64,000 nucleotides of DNA. Origin: Hydrogenophaga sp. (lineage in GTDB: Bacteria; Pseudomonadota; Gammaproteobacteria; Burkholderiales; Burkholderiaceae_C). Under the pieces are notes generated by a model. The model made no database searches and was not told where the DNA came from. It worked only from the letters and a program-made list of their open reading frames with translations. The DNA lies in assembly GCF_026125785.1 (NCBI RefSeq), contig NZ_JAHCKL010000001.1, forward strand, positions 66,949 to 130,948. Direction: 5' to 3'. A program made the translations under genes and the position numbers. Positions 22,868-30,230 of this stretch are shown here, piece after piece (position 1 is the first letter of the stretch; every line of letters begins with the position of its first letter).

Positions 22868-24346
22868 ATGTCCATGCAGACCAAGACGGACGCGAGCGGG
22901 GTGCGTTACCCCACGCTGGAATTGCTGATCGACGGCGAGTGGGTCGGTGCGCAGGGGCGCGAGACCGCGCCGGTGGTCAACCCCGCCACCGGGCAGGCTA
23001 TTGGCCGTGTGCCGCTGGCCAGTCCGGCGGACATCGACCGCGCCGTGCGCGCCGCGCAGCGCGCGTTCCTTTCCTGGCGCCGCGAGACCGCGATCACGCG
23101 GGCACGCCTGCTGGGCAAGGTGGCGGACGCGGTTCGCGCGCACACCGACGAGCTCGCGCGCATTCTGACCCTGGAGCAGGGCAAGACCCTGACCGAGTCG
23201 GTGGGTGAGATCACCGCCACCGCCGATACCTTCGAATGGATGGCCGAGGAAGGCAAGCGCGCCTACGGCCGCACCGTGCCTTCGCGCATTCCGGGCGCCG
23301 AGCAGATCGTCATGCTCGAACCGGTGGGCGTGGTGGCCGCGCTCTCGCCGTGGAACTACCCGGCGGCGCTGGGTGCGCGCAAGGTGGCCACCGCGCTGGC
23401 GGCCGGTTGCACCGTGGTGCTCAAGCCGGCCGAGGAGACGCCGGGCATCTGGGTCGCCCTGGCGCACCTTTGCTTCGAGGCTGGCCTGCCGCCGGGTACG
23501 CTGAACCTGCTCTACGGCCATCCGGCGGAGGTGTCCTCCCGACTGATCGCCGCGCCCGAGGTACGCAAGATCTCGTTCACCGGCTCGGTGCCGGTGGGCA
23601 TGCAACTGGCGCAGCAGGCCGCCGCGCTGCTCAAGAAGACGACGATGGAGCTGGGTGGGCATTCCCCCACCTTTGTCTGCGAGGACGCGCCCATCGAGCG
23701 CGTCGCGGAACTGGCGGTGGCTTCCAAGTTCCGCAACGCCGGTCAGATCTGTCATTCGCCCACGCGCTTCTTCGTGCACGAGCGGGTGTTCGACCGTTTC
23801 GCGGATGCCTTCGCTGAACGCGCCGCCAGCCTTCGCGTGGGCAATGGCCTTGCGCAAGGCGTGCAAATGGGGCCGCTGGCCAACCCGCGTCGCATGGCCG
23901 CCATGGCCGCTCTCTGTGAGGACGCGCGAAAGGTGGGGGCCGCCATCCTCACCGGCGGCGAACCGGTGGTGCAAGGGGAGGGCGGCAACTTCTGGCGCCC
24001 TACCGTCATCGCGCGGCCGCCGGCCGCGACACGCGCACTGCGCGAGGAGCCCTTCGGTCCCCTGGCGCTGATGGTGCCCTATGCCGATCTCGCCGACGCC
24101 GTGGAGCAGGCGAACGCGCTGGACTATGGCCTGGGGGCGTTCGCCTTCACGCCCTCGCTCGCACAGGCGCAGTTCCTGCAGGAGCACGTACGCGCCGGCT
24201 GTCTGAGCATCAACACCTTCGCCATCACGCCGCCGGAACTGCCTTTCGGCGGCATCAAGCACAGCGGCCTGGGGCGCGAGATGGGGTCCGAGGGGCTCCT
24301 GGACCATTTCGAGACCAAGGCCGTCATCCGGGTTGCGGCGCCTTGA
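22868..24346 (+). CDS. NAD(P)-dependent aldehyde dehydrogenase
   Basis: The 492-residue protein has the aldehyde dehydrogenase fold: PWNYPAALGARKVATALAAGCTVVLKPAE, FTGSVPVG for NAD, catalytic Glu in MELGGHSP and catalytic Cys in NAGQICHSPTRF. It begins three bases after the P450 stop. It would oxidise the aldehyde from the upstream alcohol dehydrogenase to a carboxylic acid, the substrate for CoA transfer. A start at the second Met (22874) is possible and changes only two residues. Confidence 0.93.
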   Translation: MSMQTKTDASGVRYPTLELLIDGEWVGAQGRETAPVVNPATGQAIGRVPLASPADIDRAVRAAQRAFLSWRRETAITRARLLGKVADAVRAHTDELARILTLEQGKTLTESVGEITATADTFEWMAEEGKRAYGRTVPSRIPGAEQIVMLEPVGVVAALSPWNYPAALGARKVATALAAGCTVVLKPAEETPGIWVALAHLCFEAGLPPGTLNLLYGHPAEVSSRLIAAPEVRKISFTGSVPVGMQLAQQAAALLKKTTMELGGHSPTFVCEDAPIERVAELAVASKFRNAGQICHSPTRFFVHERVFDRFADAFAERAASLRVGNGLAQGVQMGPLANPRRMAAMAALCEDARKVGAAILTGGEPVVQGEGGNFWRPTVIARPPAATRALREEPFGPLALMVPYADLADAVEQANALDYGLGAFAFTPSLAQAQFLQEHVRAGCLSINTFAITPPELPFGGIKHSGLGREMGSEGLLDHFETKAVIRVAAP

Positions 24347-24406
24347 GGTCGCGCGCCCATTCATTTTTTTCCGTTCACCACCAGCACCACACCAAGGAGA
24401 CTTTTC

Positions 24407-25387
24407 ATGAAGCGCAGACAGTTGATCGCATCCCTGGGCGCCGCCGGCGCCATCACCCTGCTGCCCTCGGGCGCATTCGCTCAGGAGGCCTTCCCCTCCA
24501 GCGTGATCCGCATCGTCGTGCCCATCGCGGCCGGCGGCGTGACCGACGCGATGGCCCGCACACTGGCCGACGAGATGAAGAAGCAGCTCACCGTGCCGGT
24601 GATCGTGGACAACAAGCCGGGCGGCAACTTCGGCATCGGGCTGCAGGCCGTGGCGTCGGCCAAGCCGGACGGCCACACCATCGGCTGGATCTTCGCCAGC
24701 GCCATGACCACGCTGCCCCACCTCTACAAAGGCCTGACCTACAAGCCGTCCGATTTCCAGCCGGTGGGCACCCTGGTCACGTCCCACTTCGTGCTGGCCG
24801 TGCCCAAGAGCTCGCCGTACAACAACCTGCGTGAATACGTCGAAGCGATGAAGAAACAGAAGTCGCCGGGCCTGCTGGCGGTCTCCGCCGTGGGCGGCGG
24901 GCCGCACCTGCTGATGGAAGGGGTCAGCGCCGCGTCCGGCTTCTCCTTGCAGCCCGTGGCCTATCGGGGCGAGGCGCCCGCGGTGCTGGAACTGGTGGCG
25001 GGCCAGGTGCCGGCCTTCGTGGGGGTGATGGCCAGCGTGGCCGAGCACTACAAGACGGGGTCCGTGAAGGTGCTGGCCATTTCCTCGGAGCAGCGCACCG
25101 CCGACCTGCCCGATGTGCCCACCTTCAAGGAACAGGGGTTCCCCTCGGGCGTGGTCACGTTCTGGCACGGCCTGTCGGTGCCGGCGGGCACGCCCCGTGC
25201 CGTGGTGGACAAGCTCAACGCCATCGTGCGGACCGCCGCGAACAGCCCGGCCTTCCAGGCGCGCCTGAAAGGCCAGGCGGACACCTACCTCGGCCTCTCC
25301 ACGCCGGAGCAGATGGACAACCTGATCCGGATCGAGTCGCAGCAGAACGAGCAACTGATCAAGGCGCGCAACATCCGCGTGGAGTGA
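24407..25387 (+). CDS. Bug-type (TctC) periplasmic binding protein
   Basis: The 326-residue protein has a Sec/Tat-like signal (MKRRQLIASLGAAGAITLLPSGAFAQE, cleaved near residue 26). A tripartite-tricarboxylate-receptor domain follows, starting FPSSVIRIVVPIAAGGVTDAMAR. Bug proteins bind carboxylates or other small metabolites in the periplasm. No TctA/TctB membrane genes accompany it, which is normal for Burkholderiales orphans. It is the last gene of the operon, preceded by AAGGAGAC, and may capture or sense the pathway substrate. Confidence 0.92.
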   Translation: MKRRQLIASLGAAGAITLLPSGAFAQEAFPSSVIRIVVPIAAGGVTDAMARTLADEMKKQLTVPVIVDNKPGGNFGIGLQAVASAKPDGHTIGWIFASAMTTLPHLYKGLTYKPSDFQPVGTLVTSHFVLAVPKSSPYNNLREYVEAMKKQKSPGLLAVSAVGGGPHLLMEGVSAASGFSLQPVAYRGEAPAVLELVAGQVPAFVGVMASVAEHYKTGSVKVLAISSEQRTADLPDVPTFKEQGFPSGVVTFWHGLSVPAGTPRAVVDKLNAIVRTAANSPAFQARLKGQADTYLGLSTPEQMDNLIRIESQQNEQLIKARNIRVE

Positions 25388-25397
25388 CGCCGCCAAT

Positions 25398-25420
25398 GCC
25401 AGCGGACCTCATTCGCTGGC
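25398..25420. terminator. Possible convergent-gene hairpin
   Basis: GCCAGCG pairs with CGCTGGC across nine bases between the convergent Bug and mnmH genes, partly inside the mnmH 3' end. There is no T-run, so it is at best a weak bidirectional terminator. Confidence 0.3.
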
Positions 25421-26467
25421 GATGAGCGCCCTGGCCGCATCGGCCAGGGCCTGTGGCGAGCGGTCGCGCAGTTCGCAGGGCAGGGCGCTGGCGGACTGGC
25501 TGAAGTGGCGCGCGGTCGATTGCGCGTACATCGGGTCGTAGTGCAACCGCAGCAGGTCTCGGACCACGGCTGGCGTCTGGCCTGCTTGCACCTGCGTCTG
25601 CCAGGCCGCCACCATGTCCTTGCCGCGCAGCATGGTCAGCGCCTGCAGCCGCTCGCAGAACGCCGCGGGGTCTCTGACGAAGAAGTCGTAGTCTTCCAGC
25701 AGCAGCGCCACGCGCTCCTCATCGTCCAGGTGAAGGGCGATGCAGGGACTGGCGTGCATGGCATCGACCAGCGCGTCCGGCACGCGCACCTTGCCGACCT
25801 TCTTGCTCTCGCTTTCCACGTAGACCGTGCGTCGCGGGTCCATGCCGCGCAGCGCCTGCCACACTTGCGAGTCGAAGCCTTTCTGGCTGGGCTGGCGCTG
25901 GCCCGGAATCTCGCCCAGCACCGAACTGCGGTGGCGTGCCAGGGCCTCCAGGTCCAGCACCTGCGCGCCCTGCGCGGCCAGTGCCTGCAGCAGGCGCGTC
26001 TTGCCGCTGCCGGTGGGGCCGCAGACGACGCGAAACCGCAGCCCTTGCACCAGCGCCGGCAGGGACTCGACGACCATGGCGCGCCAGGCCTTGTAGCCGC
26101 CTTCGATGAGGGTGACGTGAAAACCGATGGCGCCCAGGATGGTGGCCAATGCGCCGCTGCGCTGGCCACCGCGCCAGCAGTACACCAGCGGCCGCCATTC
26201 GCGCGGCTTGTCCAGCACCTCGCGCTCCACATGCCGGGCGATGTTGCGCGCGGCCAGTGCCGCGCCGCGCTTGCGGGCTTCGAAAGGACTGACCTGGCGG
26301 TACAGGGTGCCCACCGCGATGCGCTCGGCGTTGTCCAGCGTCGGCCAGTTGACCGCGCCGGGCAGGTGGTCCTCGGCGAACTCGTCCTCGGACCGGGCGT
26401 CGATGACGGTGTCGAAGCTGGCCAGCCGGTCTGGCGCGAGTGTGGCGCTCAGGGTGTGGACCGGCAT
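25409..26467 (-). CDS. mnmH: tRNA 2-selenouridine synthase (SelU/MnmH)
   Basis: The 352-residue protein joins an N-terminal rhodanese domain with the catalytic Cys in YCWRGGQRSG (residue ~94) to a P-loop domain (CGPTGSGKTRLLQAL, ~149-163). It converts 2-thiouridine at the tRNA wobble position to 2-selenouridine via a geranylated intermediate, using selenophosphate. selD is not in the window. The ATG 26467 is two bases from the stop of the adjacent esterase gene, so the two may be co-transcribed. Confidence 0.93.
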   Translation of the reverse strand: MPVHTLSATLAPDRLASFDTVIDARSEDEFAEDHLPGAVNWPTLDNAERIAVGTLYRQVSPFEARKRGAALAARNIARHVEREVLDKPREWRPLVYCWRGGQRSGALATILGAIGFHVTLIEGGYKAWRAMVVESLPALVQGLRFRVVCGPTGSGKTRLLQALAAQGAQVLDLEALARHRSSVLGEIPGQRQPSQKGFDSQVWQALRGMDPRRTVYVESESKKVGKVRVPDALVDAMHASPCIALHLDDEERVALLLEDYDFFVRDPAAFCERLQALTMLRGKDMVAAWQTQVQAGQTPAVVRDLLRLHYDPMYAQSTARHFSQSASALPCELRDRSPQALADAARALIASE

Positions 26468-26469
26468 GG

Positions 26470-27111
26470 TCAGCGCGGCAGCAGCTTGCGCAGTTCGGGC
26501 CAGACGTTGTCGCGCATGGTGGGTTGGGCGTCTTCGTTGGGGTGGATGCGGTCGGCCTGGAACAGGGCCTGGGCATCCTTGGTGTCGGCCACGCCATGCA
26601 GGAAGAACGGCACCAGCGCGGTCTGCTCGGACTTGGCCACCGAGGCAAACACCTCGCGGAACTCGCGCGCGTAGCGCGCGCCGTAGTTGGGCGGCATCTC
26701 CATGCCCAGCAGCAGCACCTTGGCACCGGCCTCGCGCGAGGCCTTGGCCATGGCGGCCAGGTTCTCGCGCGTCATCGACAGCGGCAGTCCGCGCAGCGCG
26801 TCGTTGCCGCCGAGTTCGAGCACCACCACCGCCGGCTTGTGCTGTTGCAGCAGCGCGGGCAGGCGGGAGCGGCCGCCCGAGGTGGTGTCGCCGCTGATGC
26901 TGGCGTTGACCACACGGGCCTGAACTTTTTCCTTCTTCAGGCGCTCTTCCAGCAGGGCCACCCAGCCGGTGCCGCGTTTGAGGCCGTACTCCGCGCTCAG
27001 CGAGTCGCCGACCACCAGCACCAGCGGAGCCGCCTTGGCGGGTGCCTGGGCGAATGCCGTGCCGGCCAGCAGGGCGCCCAGGCCCAGCACGTTAAAGTGA
27101 CGTCGTTTCAA
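26470..27111 (-). CDS. tesA: Periplasmic SGNH arylesterase (TesA-like)
   Basis: The SGNH-hydrolase blocks are visible: GDSLSAEYG (catalytic Ser), the Gly in SISGDTTSGG, GGNDALRG, and the C-terminal DRIHPNEDAQ (catalytic Asp and His). An N-terminal signal peptide (KRRHFNVLGLGALLAGTAFA) sends it to the periplasm. I chose TTG 27111 because GGAAGGA lies about 12 bases upstream. An ATG at 27129 would add six residues, and its CAT shares bases with the ATG of the divergent ABC gene. It acts as an arylesterase/thioesterase/lysophospholipase in E. coli. Confidence 0.9.
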   Translation of the reverse strand: MKRRHFNVLGLGALLAGTAFAQAPAKAAPLVLVVGDSLSAEYGLKRGTGWVALLEERLKKEKVQARVVNASISGDTTSGGRSRLPALLQQHKPAVVVLELGGNDALRGLPLSMTRENLAAMAKASREAGAKVLLLGMEMPPNYGARYAREFREVFASVAKSEQTALVPFFLHGVADTKDAQALFQADRIHPNEDAQPTMRDNVWPELRKLLPR

Positions 27112-27127
27112 CTCGAGAAGTCCTTCC

Positions 27128-27796
27128 ATGTCCGATGTGATGATTGCGGTCCAGCATGTGTTCAAGACGGTGACCGACTCCACCGGTTCGTTGACCATTT
27201 TGCGCGATATCGATTTCACCCTGGCCAAAGGGGAAACCGCCGCCATCGTGGGGGCTTCGGGTTCGGGCAAGAGCACGCTGCTGTCCATCGTCGCGGGTTT
27301 GGACACGCCCAGCAGCGGAACGGTTCACATCGACGGGGTGGACCTGTTCGCGATGGACGAGGACCAGCGCGCGGCCTTGCGGGCAAAAAAGGTGGGCTTC
27401 GTGTTCCAGAGCTTCCAGTTGCTGGGCAATCTGACGGCGCTGGAGAACGTGATGCTGCCGCTGGAGCTGGCCGGCCGGCGCGATGCGCGCGCCGCCGCCA
27501 CGCACATGCTGCAGCGCGTGGGCCTGGGCGAGCGCCTATCCAGCTATCCCAAGGTGCTCTCCGGCGGCGAGCAGCAGCGCGTGGCGCTGGCGCGGGCCTT
27601 CGTGGTGCAGCCGGCGGTGCTGCTGGCCGACGAACCCACCGGCAGCCTGGACTTTGCCACCGGCGCCAAGATCATGGAGCTGATGTTCGAGCTCAATCGC
27701 GAGCAAGGAACCACCCTGGTGCTGGTCACGCACGACCTCGGCATCGCCGAGCGTTGTGAGCGGCGCATCACCATCGTCGCAGGCCAGGTGGCCTAA
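27128..27796 (+). CDS. ybbA: YbbA-like ABC transporter ATPase
   Basis: The 222-residue ATPase has Walker A GASGSGKST (residues ~42-50), signature LSGGEQQRVALARA, Walker B VLLADEP and an H-loop THD. It belongs to the LolD/MacB/YbbA group and is divergent from tesA, as ybbA is in E. coli. The partner permease (ybbP) is missing next to it; a thioredoxin gene on the other strand follows, overlapping by four bases. The permease may be encoded elsewhere. Confidence 0.92.
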   Translation: MSDVMIAVQHVFKTVTDSTGSLTILRDIDFTLAKGETAAIVGASGSGKSTLLSIVAGLDTPSSGTVHIDGVDLFAMDEDQRAALRAKKVGFVFQSFQLLGNLTALENVMLPLELAGRRDARAAATHMLQRVGLGERLSSYPKVLSGGEQQRVALARAFVVQPAVLLADEPTGSLDFATGAKIMELMFELNREQGTTLVLVTHDLGIAERCERRITIVAGQVA

Positions 27797-28134
27797 GGTC
27801 GGCGCAGGCGCTCCCAGAGTTCATCCACCCCCTCGGGCAGGCCGCTGCTGGCCTGCGGCTGGCGCGACAGCGTGTCCAGCAGCCGGCCCAGCAGTTCGGC
27901 GCGCGGCAGGACCGGGCCGAAGAACAGCACCTGCGCACCGCGCGCCACCAGCAGCGAGGGCAAGGTCTCCACATCCAGTTCGCCCAGCAGTGCGGCCTCG
28001 TCCTCGATGTCGAGCCAGCGCCAGCGCCAGGCCGGGTTGGCGGCGGCCAGGGTGTCCATCACCGGACGCCAGTCGCGGCAGGTACCGCACCACTGTGCGC
28101 ACAGGCAGACGATGGTGAGCTCAGCGTCGCCCAA
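27793..28134 (-). CDS. Thioredoxin-family protein
   Basis: The 113-residue protein starts with the strand AELTIVCLCAQWCGTCRDW, carrying a WCGTC redox motif. The cis-proline region is VETLPSLLVA. It ends with a short charged tail. TTG 28134 is chosen because it limits the overlap with the upstream cytochrome gene to 14 bases and leaves a G-rich ribosome site. A TTG at 28161 would add nine residues. It sits at the end of the cytochrome c operon and could act in thiol redox or haem attachment; it has no signal peptide. Confidence 0.82.
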   Translation of the reverse strand: MGDAELTIVCLCAQWCGTCRDWRPVMDTLAAANPAWRWRWLDIEDEAALLGELDVETLPSLLVARGAQVLFFGPVLPRAELLGRLLDTLSRQPQASSGLPEGVDELWERLRRP

Positions 28135-29416
28135 GCGAGCCCCGCAGTTGCTGCACGTCAAGCGCGCTCACCGGCGCCGCCTGGTTGCCCCATTGCGTGC
28201 GCACGAAGGTCAGCACGTCGGCCAGGTCCTGGTCGTTGAGTTCCAGCACGAAGGGCGGCATGCCGAAGGGCCGCGGGTGGCCGGCCGTGGCCGGACCGAA
28301 GCCGCCGTTGAGCACGGTCTGCAGGGCGTTCGTGGGCGAGTCCTGCAGCACCGCACGGTTGCCCGCCAGGGGCGGATACACCGCCACGCCTTCGCCCTGT
28401 TGGCCATGGCACTGTGCGCAGTACTGCTCGTAGCGCTGGCCGCCCGCGCGCAGTGAGCGCTCCTGGGGCGCCTCGGAGGCCGGGCGCGGCGGGGCTGGGG
28501 TGATGGGCAGTTGCCGCAGGTAGGAGGCCATGGCGCGCAGGTCCTGCTCGGACCAGTGTTGCGTGCTGTGTTGTACCACTTCGGCCATCGGGCCGGTGGC
28601 GATGGCCTGGCCGGTGCGGCCGGTCCGGAACAGCGCCACGACGTCTTCGGCAGACCAGGTCTGTACGCCGGCCTGCGCCGGGTCGAGCAGCGAAGGGGCG
28701 TACCAGTTCTGGGCCGGAATCGGTCCACCGGCCAGGCTGAGCATGTCGCGGTGGCCGCTCAGGGCGTTGCGTGGCACATGGCAGGCGCTGCAATGCCCCA
28801 GGCCGTTGACCAGGTAGGCACCGCGCCGGATCTCGTCGTCCGCCCTGGCATCCCGGGCACTGGCCTGCTCGTCTGCGGGCTGGAAGTACAACAGCCGCCA
28901 GGCGCGCAGCGCCAGTTGCGTGCCGTAGGGCCAGCGCAGTGCGTGCGGCGGTGCCGCGGCGTCCACTGGCGGCAGGCTTTGCAAGTAGGCAAAGAGGGCG
29001 TCGCTGTCCTCGCGAGCGATCTGCGTGGTGTTGTTGATCGGGAACACCGGGTTGAGCCAGCGACCGTCGCGCGACTGCCCGTGGTGGAGCGCGCGCCAGA
29101 AGTCGTCGGCCTTCCAGCCGGCCAGGCCGCCGGCACCGGGAGTGAGGTTGCTCCCGTAGACGAGGCCATAGGGCGTGGTGATGGCGCGGCCACCCGCGTA
29201 GGGTGTGCCGCCGCGGGCCGTATGACAGCCCTGGCAATTGCCTTGCAGCGCCAGGTAGCGTCCGCGTTGCAGCGTGTGGGCATCGGGCGGCGCCTGGGTG
29301 GCGGTGGAGACGATCGCAATGGGTGCCGCGGGCCTGGCCAGCACCACCAGTGCGAGCGCCAGAGCCATGATCAGAAGGCCGAGCGCGCCCAGCCCCCAAC
29401 GCAAGGCCCGGCTCAT
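28121..29416 (-). CDS. Tri-haem cytochrome c, membrane anchored
   Basis: ATG 29416 gives 431 residues with one N-terminal hydrophobic helix (LRWGLGALGLLIMALALALVVLA) that acts as an anchor or uncleaved signal. Three CxxCH haem sites follow: CQGCH, CSACH and CAQCH, spaced about 150 residues apart. This is the layout of the cytochrome subunit of membrane alcohol/gluconate dehydrogenases (AdhB-like). No partner flavoprotein or quinoprotein is adjacent; the upstream gene is another cytochrome, with an ATGA overlap between them. Confidence 0.9.
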   Translation of the reverse strand: MSRALRWGLGALGLLIMALALALVVLARPAAPIAIVSTATQAPPDAHTLQRGRYLALQGNCQGCHTARGGTPYAGGRAITTPYGLVYGSNLTPGAGGLAGWKADDFWRALHHGQSRDGRWLNPVFPINNTTQIAREDSDALFAYLQSLPPVDAAAPPHALRWPYGTQLALRAWRLLYFQPADEQASARDARADDEIRRGAYLVNGLGHCSACHVPRNALSGHRDMLSLAGGPIPAQNWYAPSLLDPAQAGVQTWSAEDVVALFRTGRTGQAIATGPMAEVVQHSTQHWSEQDLRAMASYLRQLPITPAPPRPASEAPQERSLRAGGQRYEQYCAQCHGQQGEGVAVYPPLAGNRAVLQDSPTNALQTVLNGGFGPATAGHPRPFGMPPFVLELNDQDLADVLTFVRTQWGNQAAPVSALDVQQLRGSLGRR

Positions 29417-30147
29417 GGCCGGCCTCCCGGTGGCAGCGCGCTGCCGCAACGCATGGGCAGCGGGTCCCGTCCCGCGGCGGGCACGGCCTTGACCTGTGCC
29501 GGCAGGGGCTGGCTGGCGAGCCAGCCGCTCACGGCGGCCACGTCTTCTGGTGCCAGGCGCTGCGCCACGTCGGCCATGCAATCGGGCGCGTGGGCCTTGC
29601 GCAGCCCGGTGCGCCAGGCGCCGAGCTGGGCGTTGAGGTAGTCGCGCGGAAGCCCCAGCAGGCCGGGCGTGGCCGGCAGCACGCCGGTGAGCGCCGCACC
29701 GTGGCAGCTTGCGCAGGCCGGCACCTGCCGCCCGGGGTCGCCGCGCAGAACCAGCTGTTCGCCACGCTGGCGCTCGGCAGCCGTCAGCTTGACCGGGGCC
29801 GGCGGCGGGTAGGGCACGTTCAGTGCGGCGAAGTGTTCGGCAATCTCCAGCAGATAGGTATCGCTCAAGGGGTCGACCATCTGCGTCATCAGGCGGTAGC
29901 TGCGCTGGCCGTCGCGGAAGTTGAGCAACTGGTTGTAGAGGTACCCGGCGGGTTTGCCCGCGATGCGGGGGTAGTAGCCATCGGGTGCGGCGCGCCCCTG
30001 CGGACCATGGCAGGCGGTGCAGGCGAGCATGCGCTGCGCCATGGAGTCTTCAAAGGGCGGGGCGGCGCTGCCGGCACCCGCCGCAAGGGTACAGGCCAGG
30101 GCGAGGAAGAGCGCGCGCCAGCCCGGGGAACGGACGTGGGTGTTCAT
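29413..30147 (-). CDS. Di-haem cytochrome c4-like protein
   Basis: ATG 30147 gives 244 residues with a signal peptide ending near GSAAPP and two CxxCH sites, CTACH and CASCH. Each lies in a class I cytochrome c domain with downstream Met-ligand regions (YPRIAGKPAGYLYNQLLNFRDGQR is typical of c4/FixP-like folds). It is probably a periplasmic electron carrier working with the tri-haem protein encoded next. The longer frame to 30174 adds nine residues before the signal and is less likely. Confidence 0.9.
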   Translation of the reverse strand: MNTHVRSPGWRALFLALACTLAAGAGSAAPPFEDSMAQRMLACTACHGPQGRAAPDGYYPRIAGKPAGYLYNQLLNFRDGQRSYRLMTQMVDPLSDTYLLEIAEHFAALNVPYPPPAPVKLTAAERQRGEQLVLRGDPGRQVPACASCHGAALTGVLPATPGLLGLPRDYLNAQLGAWRTGLRKAHAPDCMADVAQRLAPEDVAAVSGWLASQPLPAQVKAVPAAGRDPLPMRCGSALPPGGRP

Positions 30148-30170
30148 GGTGTCCCGATGATCGCAAGGAT

Positions 30171-30220
30171 GCATCTGATGCGCAATGTTCAGATATATTG
30201 AAAAACAACCGTATCAGATG
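30171..30220. promoter_or_regulatory. Inverted CATCTGAT / ATCAGATG sites before the MocR gene
   Basis: In the 83-base divergent region the perfect palindrome GCATCTGATGC (30171-30181) contains CATCTGAT. Its complement ATCAGATG recurs at 30213-30220, a few bases before the MocR start. Paired short repeats in divergent promoters are typical of MocR binding, so this is a plausible autoregulatory site also covering the cytochrome promoter. Confidence 0.4.
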
Positions 30221-30230
30221 ATGGAAAACC

